Shown piece by piece: positions 9,991 through 20,200 of a stretch of DNA of 64,000 bases. The DNA comes from Epithemia pelagica. Its lineage: Eukaryota > Bacillariophyta > Bacillariophyceae > Surirellales > Surirellaceae. Position numbers and translations under genes: made by a program. The notes beneath the pieces are model-generated. The model was not told the origin of the DNA. It was given only the letters and a program-made list of their open reading frames with translations, and made no database searches. The number at the start of each line of letters is the position of its first letter. Position 1 is the stretch's first letter. The stretch covers positions 186,001 to 250,000 of the forward strand of contig OX337230.1 in NCBI GenBank assembly GCA_946965045.2, in the 5' to 3' direction.

Positions 9991-10004
9991 ACTTCACAAC
10001 CCTG
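9991..10004 (-). repeat. hAT right terminal inverted repeat
   Basis: ACTTCACAACCCTG, exact reverse complement of 3353-3366. Confidence 0.95.
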
Positions 10005-10012
10005 TTCACAGG
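10005..10012. repeat. hAT target-site duplication, right copy
   Basis: TTCACAGG, identical to 3345-3352, continuing into GTGAAATGAT, which is conserved with the promoter of the first paralog. Confidence 0.95.
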
Positions 10013-10128
10013 TGAAATGATTTGGATCTCATCCGTTGACTCCATCGAAGAGAAATCTTGTTGCTGTCCTCATAAAATCAAACAGCTAAAGAAAACGAAC
10101 TCACCGTACTCAAGTAACAACAAAAACC

Positions 10129-10470
10129 ATGTCCCCATCGACGAAAAATACTTCAGGATCTTCCACCACAAGTGCTCCCAGCTCCCAGCAAACCCACGAT
10201 GAGCAAAAGCCTATTGACAACCGAACTTGGCCGCAAAAGAGTACCATCGATGGAGCTGGGCATGTTGTCACAGACTCAGTGGACGCCATGAGTAACGGAT
10301 TTATTCGTGCATTCAAGGGCAAGGAAGCGGCCAAGGCAGACCGAGAACGAACCCAGGCACTCAAACAGGGACGCAAGGAATGGCAAGCACAACAACCCAG
10401 ATTCAAGGGATCGGTAGCAAAGCACATTGCCGCCAAGAAAGAAAAAGAAGTGGCTGCAGGAGCAGCTTAA
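10129..10470 (+). CDS. Small basic hypothetical protein, tandem paralog B
   Basis: 113 aa. From about residue 38 to the end it matches the 2083-2412 protein almost residue for residue, with only a few substitutions (AVKG to AFKG, AKRI to AKHI, EAAA to EVAA). The N-terminal 35 residues (Ser/Thr/Pro-rich) are different. The nucleotide match is likewise near-perfect over the shared part and drops sharply at its edge. No family recognised. Its upstream region, including whatever promoter the pair shared, is now separated from proximal sequence by the 6.65-kb hAT element, whose right end lies about 117 bp before the ATG, so its expression may differ from that of copy A. Confidence 0.72.
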   Translation: MSPSTKNTSGSSTTSAPSSQQTHDEQKPIDNRTWPQKSTIDGAGHVVTDSVDAMSNGFIRAFKGKEAAKADRERTQALKQGRKEWQAQQPRFKGSVAKHIAAKKEKEVAAGAA

Positions 10471-10567
10471 CAAATTGCAAATAATAACTGAATTAACCAA
10501 ACAATACATTTAGATAGACATTGACCAATACGTGTATAGCTTACTATCACAGGCGTGGACCATACGT

Positions 10568-12808
10568 TCAATGCCGTGGAAGCACATTCTGCAATTCGTG
10601 AAGCACTTCGCTGACTTCATGACGGACCATGGAAAGGATCGTGTCAGTCAACGTCTCCCCTGTGTATTCTTGGTTGGATTCGTTCTGTGTGCTTGCCGTT
10701 GTGAGATTGGAACAATACGAGTTCAAAAGCAGTGGATTATAGTCCGCGACAAAGTTGATAAAATCACGAGAGGCGGATGGTTGTCGTGAGAGCATGGCTT
10801 GTTTTTGCGATTCCAAATAGGGGTCGAACAGAGGCATTGCCGAGTGCTGCTGCTGATGGACCGCAGCCGTATGAGCAATCGTCCCAACCAAGGCGTCAAA
10901 GTTGACCACTTTTCGTCCCATGCGACGCACAGCCTTGGCCACGCGACGGCTGGAATAAAACATTTGATCTGTCAAATTGGTGATGGGAGGATTGGTTGTG
11001 GATCCCAAACCAAGCTGCATCAATCCCTGATTAATCCGGTCCTGCAAGACATGGGTGGTTCGAGGAGAAGGTGGCTCTTCTGGTGGATTCTTTTCTTGTT
11101 CTGGCGGAGGAGGGTCTGGTGTCAAGATTGCGGCATTATCATTGGCAGGAGGAGGTGATGGCGTTGGTGGGGCCTTGTTATCGCTGTCTTTTTTCTCCTC
11201 CTCCTCCTTCTCTTGGACATGCACTGCAGGCGGTAGATCCAGTGCAATATCCGCCAGTACCCGAAAGGCTGAATAAGATGTGGCGCCCGCAAACGGAGCG
11301 ACTTGAAAAAAGTCAAAGGTTTCCATATCGGCCACCATTTCAATGGCATGCTCTGCTTGTTCCAGACCCTCCGCAGCGTTGGCATGCTGTGCTTGTTGAT
11401 GTTTCAAGTATCGGCCCAGGTCTCGGAGTTCCGTCGTCATGTTCAACAAATGATGAGGATCGTCGTCGCCGAGTTTGGTATCCACCGCCTCATCCAATCC
11501 CACATGTCGGCAAAAGTCCATGCCATTGCATTGCAACAACACGTTACTGCAAACTGCCACGGCTGGAACACACGCATAGTAGTCCCGAGACAGTAATGCA
11601 AGATCGTTGTAGGGTCCCAAGGGGGATCGCGGCTTGGCCAGGGCCATGGGGACGGTATGAGGGTGATCGATGCGGAAATCAAACAGATACATGCCCGGTC
11701 CACCATTGGTTATCATTCCCCCCGTAACCTTTACCAGGGGACCACCACGATCATGATCTTCGTCTGGCTCATTGGGATGGTCATTTTGGTTCTCGGTATC
11801 ACCAGAATCCTCCGCATCCTCTTGCTGGCTGTCCGTGTTGTTGTTGTTGTTGTTCTTTGGGGAGTTGTTGGAGGAGGAAGAGTGGGGTTGAGTTCCAGTC
11901 CGTTGTTTCTTTTTGGCAGGAGACGTGCGGAGTGTACCAGTACCACCAGGGCTCCGTGTTCGTCGCGTCGGCTTGTCGTCGTCACCGTCGTCTCGAGACT
12001 CGACACCGGGATACGACGAGGATGGAGGTGGTAATTGCGCCACGGACGACGGCGATGAGGGCGACGGCGATCGAGATGAAGAGGATGACGAGGATGATGA
12101 GGATGAACCAGCCGTGGGCCACCACATGACGCTCGCATGTCGGTCGTAGGCCACGGCGGCTGGAATGGACCGTACTTGCCCCATGGGTCCCAAGAACGAA
12201 GAACCATCATGATACTGTGTTGCTGCGGTTGCACCGCCACCACAGGTGCCCACCAAGACAAAGTGAAACTTGTCAAAGGTTTTGCTTCCATAGCGCTCCT
12301 TGACTTGCTGAAAAAATTGGACGAGAAGGAGATTGTACGCCAAACCAGTATGAATTTGGCTTCGTTCCACGGACGTGACCATCATGTAATAGACACGTGA
12401 AAATGGCGAAGAGGAGGATTCCAAACGGTCATTCCTGGTATTTCCACCCGTGTCGTTGTCGCCTACAGTACCCTCCTCCGTCGTTGGATCCTCTTTCTCG
12501 CCATCCTCCACGGCTGCTTCCTCCTTCTCTTCTTCTTCCGTTTCTTCTTGTTGTTCTCCCAGATGCATCTCTCGAAGGAGTTGTTCACATTGGTTCGGGT
12601 GACTGTGGGACGTGATTTGTTCCTGTTGCAAACCAACCATCCATGTGTCGGCCAGTTGCGAGACGGGAGCCAAATGGGAGATGCGACACCGTTCCCAGGC
12701 AACAATTCTGCGAGTACCATCCGTTCGTGGCTTCCAGTCTGGTTGTGTTGCTGCGGCCACGAGAAACTGATTGCATTCCAATCGTTTCGGAAACACCAAA
12801 AACAACAT
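10568..12808 (-). CDS. Nucleoside phosphorylase-fold protein (PNP/UDP superfamily-like)
   Basis: 746 aa, no intron seen. Two conserved blocks stand out among acidic and Ser/Pro/Asn-rich linkers. The first (RVYYMMVTSVERSQIHTGLA ... FHFVLVGTCGGG) resembles the nucleobase-binding GTCGG strand-loop of purine nucleoside phosphorylases and MTA/AdoHcy nucleosidases. The second (ADMETFDFFQVAPFAG, then SAFRVLADIA) matches the ME(S/T)..A ... RVISD signature of the family. If active it would cleave or phosphorolyse a nucleoside, but the inserts are far longer than in the usual 230-300 aa enzymes. No signal peptide is evident. Alternative: a divergent, non-catalytic member. Convergent with the small paralog gene upstream. 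Confidence 0.6.
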   Translation of the reverse strand: MLFLVFPKRLECNQFLVAAATQPDWKPRTDGTRRIVAWERCRISHLAPVSQLADTWMVGLQQEQITSHSHPNQCEQLLREMHLGEQQEETEEEEKEEAAVEDGEKEDPTTEEGTVGDNDTGGNTRNDRLESSSSPFSRVYYMMVTSVERSQIHTGLAYNLLLVQFFQQVKERYGSKTFDKFHFVLVGTCGGGATAATQYHDGSSFLGPMGQVRSIPAAVAYDRHASVMWWPTAGSSSSSSSSSSSRSPSPSSPSSVAQLPPPSSSYPGVESRDDGDDDKPTRRTRSPGGTGTLRTSPAKKKQRTGTQPHSSSSNNSPKNNNNNNTDSQQEDAEDSGDTENQNDHPNEPDEDHDRGGPLVKVTGGMITNGGPGMYLFDFRIDHPHTVPMALAKPRSPLGPYNDLALLSRDYYACVPAVAVCSNVLLQCNGMDFCRHVGLDEAVDTKLGDDDPHHLLNMTTELRDLGRYLKHQQAQHANAAEGLEQAEHAIEMVADMETFDFFQVAPFAGATSYSAFRVLADIALDLPPAVHVQEKEEEEKKDSDNKAPPTPSPPPANDNAAILTPDPPPPEQEKNPPEEPPSPRTTHVLQDRINQGLMQLGLGSTTNPPITNLTDQMFYSSRRVAKAVRRMGRKVVNFDALVGTIAHTAAVHQQQHSAMPLFDPYLESQKQAMLSRQPSASRDFINFVADYNPLLLNSYCSNLTTASTQNESNQEYTGETLTDTILSMVRHEVSEVLHELQNVLPRH

Positions 12809-13082
12809 GCTCTTGTTTGGTTTCTGCTTTTTCTGTTAGGTTTCCTGTTGGAAAGGGAGAGATTTCCGACCAGAAATGGTTATGGGTGGAAGGACTGCTG
12901 CTTTAATGTGCCTTGTCGTTGCTGCTGCTGCTCGTGTTGGTGATCAATGCATCAATAGAACGCCAATCGCGGTGCGACTGGCACGTCTCTGTTGTTCCTT
13001 CTTCTTCCTGTGGGGAAGAGAGGGACAGAGAGCTCTGCTGTCAGACAACACAAGAGAAATGGTTTTCAGGGTGGGGAATGGC

Positions 13083-13126
<44 letters not shown>

Positions 13127-14068
13127 GTATGGTCGTTGCCTTTCTTGGTCGATTTTTGTGTTATCCATGCATCAATAGAACCAGACATGCCTCTGTCACT
13201 CCATTCGCGAAGGCGACTGGTCGTACACTTGCGGGAGGTTGCCACCAGTTGCCATCTCAGACCTCTCGTCTGGTTGTCTGTCCCACAAACGCGACCATTC
13301 AGATCCATCCATCGCTTCAGGGTCGCTGAAAACAACTGGGCGAGACCGAGACATGTGTGCGCTTGTTGTGTTGCCCTCTGGTCTCTCTCGCCTCCTCCAT
13401 TCGCATGAAAGCATTCCACAATACCAATTCGTTTGTTGTGTCCGGGGGATGGGTCAAAGTATAGAGTTGGTCAAGTTTGTGGTGTCTGTTGGATCCTGTC
13501 TCCTGTTTTCTGTGAGGATGTACATGTATATGGACTGCCATCCGTTGTGTGGTTCAATGTCTCATGATTGTATGGACCACAAAGGATTCGTCCGGACGCT
13601 ATTCTTGGGCATCTATGTGAGGTTCGTGTGGTTCCCATCTTTGTTTCTCATAATCATGGTGTCTGTTCTCTACGTTTGGGTGAGAAGATGATCGCTTCCC
13701 CCCTAGCGAGCGAGTGATTTGCGGAATCCCGCCTGAGTCGGAAAAAGCGGCATTCCTATTCTCATTGCGCATCGCGCATACAATACGACTCATATACGAC
13801 TCACTTCTGCTCGGGGATAGAGATCTTTCATGTTCGCCGGTCGACGGACGGACAGTATCGAATCTTTTGGGTCGCGTTTGTGGATGTCATCGATGATCGA
13901 TGCAATACATGTCATCTCTTTGTTGATGAGCTCGTCTCGTCGTTCGGTCCAACGGGTCTTTGCGGTTCTGTGTTGCAACCAAGGCACACTCTATCGTAAT
14001 AGAAAGAAAGTTGAGCGCGTTGCGGAATTGCCAAGTGTCCGTTCTGGTATCACAACCACACTCACAAA
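12809..14068. other. Intergenic region with GCT microsatellite
   Basis: No supported gene despite several open frames of 60-150 codons, none with a recognisable domain. It contains (GCT)14 at 13084-13125 and probably divergent promoters for the phosphorylase-fold gene (minus) and the carrier gene (plus). Confidence 0.5.
13084..13125 (+). repeat. (GCT)14 microsatellite
   Basis: Fourteen uninterrupted GCT units in non-coding DNA. It is open in several frames, which explains the poly-Ala, poly-Leu and poly-Gln shadow frames there. Confidence 0.95.
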
Positions 14069-15450
14069 ATGACAACGGAATTTCCGCCGTGGGTCCATGC
14101 CCTCGGTGGATCCTTGGGCAGTGCCATTGCCTTGTGTCTCTTGTATCCGCTCGAACGAGGTATGTCGTATGTCTACGAAATGCTGTTGTGTGTGCAATCG
14201 GTTGGGAGGATGGTAGTGTGTATGGGTAGTTTCTCACTGTGTTTTTTTGGGTTGGTAACACAGCACGGATTGAATTGCAAGCCTCCATGGCGGCACAAGC
14301 CCCACCCAAACACAACAACCACAACAACGAGGTCGGCGACGACGACGTTGAGGAGGAATCGTTGAATCCCAGCAGCACCGCAAGGACACAGGCTCCTTCT
14401 TCTTCTGTTTTGTTGTCCTCCTCCGCTTCTCCTCCTCCTGCTGCCACCATGAGCATGAGTCAATGCTTGTATCAATTGTGGGTGCGAGGTGAATTGTATC
14501 GAGGCGTTCATTCCATTGTCTTGACCTTGGCCACGTCCAATTTCATCTTTTTTTGGGTCCAAAGTGCCTTGCGACAATGGGGTCTGGGCTCCTGGATCCT
14601 GCATCTCGTAGTCTCATCTGTTCCACCAAGACGACACTCACAACAACCTCGAACCAACAACAACAACAAACTTAATCATTCCCAATTCAATGCCTTGGTG
14701 GCATCCATTGTGGCGGGCATTCTCAATGTGCTGCTGACCAATCCCTTGTGGGTGGCCAATTTGAAACTCGTGGCGGGGCATCCGTCGTCGTCGTCGTCGT
14801 CGTCGTCGTCTGACCACAACCAGAATACATTGCCCGGCCAATTGTGGTTCATGATTCAGACCCGGCCCTGGTACGACTTGTGGAAGGGCACCGGGTCGTC
14901 CTTGTGGCTCGTGTCCAATCCCGTCTTGCAATGGATTTGCTACGAACGCTTGCGCACGTGGTGGTTGTCCTCCCCCCAAAAGTCGTCGTCCTCGAATACC
15001 TTGTCGCCCACAACGGCCTTTTGGATGGGGGCCCTGTCCAAAGCCATTGCCACGCTCGTAACCTATCCCTTGCAAGTATCGCAGGCTGTCTTGCGATTGC
15101 AACAAGAACAAGAACCAGAACCCACCAATGACGACGACACGAGAACGAGTACCAGTAGTACTGCTCCCACAACTACAATACGATACAAGGACACGGTGGA
15201 TTGTTTGTGGCACTTGTATCAGCGTCATGGTGTACAGGCGGGATGGTATCGAGGATTTCGGGCCAAATTGATTCAAACCGTCTTGACCGCGGCACTGACC
15301 TTTTTGACGTATGAACAAATTTTGTGGGCCATTCATCATCAAGCCCGAATCATGGCACTGTCCACAACAACAACAACAACAACAACAACAAGGCCTTGGA
15401 ATCCTACCACAACAAACACAAAGACGACAACGCAAAGGACTGCCGCATGA
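14069..15450 (+). CDS. Peroxisomal-type adenine nucleotide carrier (SLC25/PMP34-like), one intron
   Basis: join(14069..14159,14264..15450), 425 aa. The 104-bp intron has a GTATGT donor and a CAG acceptor and joins the first carrier signature into YPLERARIELQ, a form of Px(D/E)xx(R/K)x(R/K). The second repeat has LTNPLWVANLKL and the third AIATLVTYPLQVSQAVLRLQ. NPLWV plus AIATxVTYP are the marks of the peroxisomal ATP/AMP exchangers (human PMP34, yeast ANT1, plant PNC) rather than mitochondrial ADP/ATP carriers. It is longer than the usual 300-330 aa because of Ser/Thr/Asn-rich linkers (poly-Ser at 14784-14810, a Thr run at the C-terminus). It would import ATP for fatty acid activation in peroxisomes. 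A damaged copy of the last exon follows directly. Confidence 0.86.
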
Positions 15451-15632
15451 AAGTATGCGGGGCATTCGTAACCAGCCGCCATGCCACCAAACTCCTTATA
15501 TTACCACACGGCTGTTGTGAATGACACGACGAACCTAGGTAGTATACTCAATGACGAACGAAACCAAACCAACAACGTCCGCCCATGGACAAACAAAACA
15601 CCAGTTCTCCACTGTCGGGAGTCGACTCGACA
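15298..15632 (+). repeat. Tandem duplication unit 1 (carrier 3' end and flank)
   Basis: Starts inside the last exon (ACCTTTTTGACGTATGAACA) and runs past the stop to CACTGTCGGGAGTCGACTCGA. The second unit begins 348 bp later. Confidence 0.85.
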
Positions 15633-15645
15633 CGAACACAATCTC

Positions 15646-15777
15646 ACCTTTTTGACGTATGAACAAATTTTGGGGGCCATTCATCAAGCCCGAGTAATGG
15701 TACTGTCCACAACAACCAGGCCTTGGAATCTTACCACAACAACAAACCAAATGACAAAGCAAAGGACTGCCTCATGA
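15646..15777 (+). pseudogene. Orphan 3' end of the carrier gene
   Basis: Encodes a diverged copy of the last 40-odd residues of the carrier (FLTYEQILGAIHQAR) and ends at its own TGA. It lacks the five preceding membrane helices and any start, so it is a non-functional remnant or 3' UTR of the intact gene. Confidence 0.75.
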
Positions 15778-15968
15778 CATGATGCGGGGGCTGACCAACC
15801 AGCAATGCCACCGAACTCCCTTGTATATAGTCGAATGGGTGGACACTCGGCTCTGAATGACACGGCGAACCTAGTACACTCAATGACGAACAACACCAAA
15901 CCAAAAACCGACAAATGAATTTGGAATATCAAAATACAACACTTTTTCACTGTCGGGAGTCGACTCGA
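15646..15968 (+). repeat. Tandem duplication unit 2
   Basis: Diverged copy of 15298-15632 with the same order of landmarks: last-exon sequence, CCTTGGAATC(C/T)TACCACAAC, GCGGGG, ATGCCACC, GACAC(G)ACGAACCTAG, GTCGGGAGTCGACTCGA. Indels, including a shortened CAA run, show it is not recent. Confidence 0.85.
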
Positions 15969-17259
15969 GACAAACAATGGATGGATTGGACACAGAGGGT
16001 GGTGGTGGACTCACCATGATTCGACAACCTAGTAAGGTACCCCGCAAAGAATCGCAATTCACAGAAAACACACAGAGTCATGCCGCTCGAACTGACCAAA
16101 CCCAAAAAAGAACAGGACCCACCACGGCTGTATCCCCAACATGCACCGAATGATGCAACGAATGAGGCCGATCTCTCTCTCTCTCTCTCTCCCTCTCTCT
16201 GTGTCATGCAGATTCGAGATGAGTTGGAACACACCGACAAGACGAATGAGTGGCAGCCCATGTCCATTCCTTGTTTGTGTCGTTGTTGGTTGTTGGGGAC
16301 CGCGTCATGGTCGTTCCATCTGTATGGATCATACGAGTATATCTCCCTTCCCAAGAAGTGATTTGGGATTTGGAAATTGTGAATTGTGAAGGCGAGCCGA
16401 AAGCGCAAATCACCTTCTTGCTCCGTCCGGGCGCGAACGCAAGACTCGTTGTGTGTGCCGTGACTCCATTGTCTGGCCGGCGACGGTTCTCGTGGGAATG
16501 GTAGTTGTAGCACGCGGGCACATCTCCATCCGTGTTTGTCACTCAGACTGAGTGTACCATCTCCAAATTTCCAAGCGAGCTTGCGGGCGTTTGAGGAGTA
16601 TTGCCCTATGGGTACTAGTGTAGAGAGTATAACTGCCGTATAATTCATTCAATTGGACGGCTGATCGCACGCCGAGCTTCTAAAATCGCAAAATGTGAAA
16701 ATCGACTTCGTTGAGGCTGCAACAACGTCGATTTGGGGTGGGTGAAATTTCTCTCCCTCCCTATTGCGCAACAGGAACAACATCTATTCGATCCTCGGGA
16801 AATAATACTCCATCTCTTTTTGTGTATCACGCTTGTTTCGTGCTTGTCCCTCCCCCAAATGAAGACGTTCGGACCAGCATCTTGTTTGGATTACTACTAG
16901 CAATCGATTGCCAATTGTGGAGAGAAGAGAGCCTTCCAACTCGTCCATCGAGAGAGAGACTCTCTCTCGCTCTCTCTCTCTTCTTCGATCCGGTCGCCTT
17001 CCAAACCAGAGGTGCTCTCCCTAGAGGTGCTCCTGGATCTCGTCTATCCAAACACATTCGTGTGGAGTGTGCTGGACGCGGGAGGTGCTCTTGTGGTTCG
17101 ATTGGTCGAGATCCATCTTCTTCCTCGATTGAGTGTGTCTGGAAACACACATTCGAGCACCGGCCGTCGATTACTTGAGAGAGAGACGGCGTGGCCCTCC
17201 TCAAGTAACACTCAACCGTTCCAAAGAAACCCCTTCTCCATCGCAACAATAGTACTACG
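15969..17259. other. Intergenic region upstream of the coiled-coil gene
   Basis: No supported gene. A (CT)n tract lies at 16171-16200 and another GAGA/CTCT-rich stretch at 16950-16985. A 233-codon antisense frame (15947-16648) crosses the CT tract and has no recognisable domain. Confidence 0.5.
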
Positions 17260-20200
17260 ATGCCACCTGTCAGCAAACCCACCTTGTCGACGGTGCTAAT
17301 GGGTGAAGAGCCTCGCGAAGGTCCCCCGAAACCCACCATTCCAACTACAAGCGTGACGGCGGCTTCTCTGCAGCAAATGGCCAACCACAATCGGGCATCT
17401 TCGGCCTCGCGACCACGATTGGGTTCGTGGAATGCTCCTCCGGATCACCGTGCCGCCGAGTTTCCATCTTCCTCCACCTTTTGGTCCTCCTCGTCCAGGA
17501 ACCACAACAACCACAACAATCCTCGTTCGTCGTCCACGTCGCGGTCTCAGTCTCATCGACGGAGTCACAGTTGGACGAGTCCCCGGTCTCCCAGCGAAAC
17601 AAGTACACCGACGTCGGCGGTCAGTAGCAGTGCCAATGCCAGTCCAACCCGTCGCGTCAAGGGCTTGTTTTCCGAACGCTTGTTGGGGGCTCGCATGGGC
17701 GGTCCTCAAGAATCGGCGCCGGTGGCTGCCATGGAACCAAAGGACACTACCAACAATCCCAACAACAACAATCTCCTGCCAGACAACAATGACACTAATA
17801 GTACCACCACCAACAATGTCTTGTTTCAAGAAATTGCCCTCCTCAAGGAACGCTTGCAAGAATTGGACGATGCCCGCAGTACCATTGGGGGTGGTGGCAT
17901 GGGGGACACAATCATGAGTGGCGGCATGGCCAGTCCCTTGTCCACCTCGTGGCATCCGACGGATCCTCCCATCAATACCAACAACAACAATAACAACAAC
18001 AATACCAATAACAATGCGACCATTCTCTTGTTGCGCAAGGAATTGGCCAAGGTGGAAGATGACAAGGCCCGCTTGCAATTGGAACTCATGAATTCCATTG
18101 CCAATTTGCAATTGGAAAAACAAGCGGCCGTGACCGATTTGCAAACGCAATTGCAACAAGCCGTGTCACAAACCCAAGATTTGCAACGCCAGTTGCAACA
18201 ACAACACGCCCAACAAGAAGAACGTCGCCACGACGAAACCGATCAACAAGAGCAACAACAAGAACGGTTGCGTCAAGAATTGCAAGATGACTATCAACAT
18301 GAATTGCGCGAGTTGCAAGAAGTGCATGGTCGCGAATTGCGTCGTGTCACGGAACAATGGCACAAGGCCGAATCGGAATTGGCTCATCAAACCCGGGACA
18401 TGACGCAATTGCTCACGACTGTGGGCAATTTGCAACAAGCCCAACAAACCTGGCAAACGGAACGACACGAATTGCAAACGCAGCACGAACAAGCCTTACA
18501 GCAGCAACAAGAGGATCATGCGCAAGCCATGGAACACGTCGATCAACTCTTGCACGAACGACAACTGGAATTGGAAGAGTGTCGCGATGATTTGGTCCGC
18601 ATGTCGGAAGCCTTGGAAAAGACGGAACACGAACGCGATCAAGCCTTGGAACATGCCGGCGATTGGAATGATTCTCTCTTGGATATGGAAGGCCAATGTG
18701 TCACCCTCACCAATGCCTTGCAAGATACCCGACAACAATTGCAAACCACGCAACACGACCTGGAACAAGTCACGGAACACAATCGAGCCTTGGTCCAGGA
18801 AAATCAAGCTCTGCAACAGCAGCAGCAAGTTCAATCCCTCCAACCACCATCGGGCGCCGACCAATCCACAACGACGACAACCACAATGACCCAACGAAGA
18901 TCCCCCTTGACCATTCATGTGGAGGATCCACCGACCTTGGCGGTGGTATCGAATGGAACGGATACCACGACGGATGCGACAGGAACAGACCATCCCACTA
19001 ATACGACTACGACTGATTTGTCGGTGCCGCACTCGTGTTGTATCGCACACGCGGCGGACCAAAGTCGGGAGATTGGACAAGCGGTGGAATTGTTGGAAGA
19101 ACGTTTGCAAAGTTTTCAAACGCGATTGCGCGAAAAAGATGATTCCTTGCAAACCATGGCGTTGCAATTGCAAGACGAACAACGGACCAATCATGCCTTG
19201 CGCAAGGAAATCAAGTATGCCAAACAAAAGGCGGCCAAATACAAGTATGCGGCCAAGCAACAATCGCAACATCCACCCGATGCGCCCACCACGACCGACC
19301 CGGAGGACGACCACGATCCGACCGCGACGGGACTCAATATTGTCGAATTGAAACGCAAAAATCAAGCCATGGCCGATGAAATTCCCGCCTTAAGACAAGT
19401 CGAACAGCAATTCTTTCAACACAATGATGATGATGATCATGACGACGACGACGACGACGACGAGGTGGATGAAGATACTCGTTACAAACCAGATCGAAGA
19501 CCGGATCGACCCTACAATGAAGCATCGCTCCGCCGTCGACGAAGACGAAGTCGTCGGTCACATAGTACACCGCCGACACCCTTGCCACCCTTGGATACGA
19601 CCGCTGCCAACACCATTCAACATGATCCGTCGGCGGAACATGTCACGGAGTTGAATTCCTCCACCCGGTCCCGATTGCAACATGCCTGGCCTCCACCCGC
19701 TCACAACAATCCCACACCTCGTACTCGACGACGCATGTCCTTTCCCGAACAAGACATGTTGTCGTCACCCCGTACACCAGTCTCGGGTCTCGTGGCCTCG
19801 TTTGAACGACGGATTACCAAGGCCAAGGAAGACGAATCGTCCAGTTTGGTGGACTCGACGGTGGCCTCGACTGTGACTCATACCGATCACGCCGAAACCA
19901 CCCACGACGACGAAAGTCATTCCGCCTTGCATCGTCAAATTACCACGCTCCAACGCGAATTGGACAAGGAACGCGAGACCGTGGAACGCCTCGAACAACG
20001 CATTGAAAAATTGTCTCACTCGGAAACACGACAAGGTCGCGAAAACCAGTTTCAAGTCACGCGTCTCCAAAAGGAAATTGGAACCTTGCAGACAATGTTA
20101 CAAGACTCCACCAAGGAAATGGAACACTTGGAATCGCAACTGGAACGTGAGAAAAAGACAGTGGATGACTTGCGAAACGAAGTCTGGACTGCGACCCAGA

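Larger units (their letters stand above)
3353..10004. mobile_element. Complete hAT DNA transposon (6652 bp) with glycosylase cargo gene
   Basis: Both ends are defined in the sequence: perfect 14-bp inverted repeats CAGGGTTGTGAAGT (3353-3366 and 9991-10004) bounded by an 8-bp TSD TTCACAGG. The minus strand encodes a hAT transposase and the plus strand an endonuclease III-like protein; the two genes converge with about 77 bp between their stops. The terminal 300 bases at both ends carry many GACTTA/TAAGTC copies, as expected of transposase-binding subterminal repeats. The empty site survives in the tandem paralog (near 1955-1970), where GACTTGAAAGGTGAAATGAT lines up with GACTTCACAGGTGAAATGAT once the element and one TSD are removed. 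The insertion lies about 117 bp upstream of the second paralog's ATG. Both genes are open, so the copy may be autonomous. Confidence 0.94.

Noticed and set aside
13239-13691. 150-codon plus-strand frame in the intergenic region
   Set aside because: No domain, and overlapping frames on both strands are equally open.
15947-16648. 233-codon minus-strand frame
   Set aside because: Crosses a CT microsatellite, has no domain and no conserved counterpart.
18496-19365. Long antisense frames over the coiled-coil gene (also 17296-18159 and 20302-21144)
   Set aside because: Caused by CAA/GAA/TTG codon bias of the coiled coil; composition is nonsense-like.
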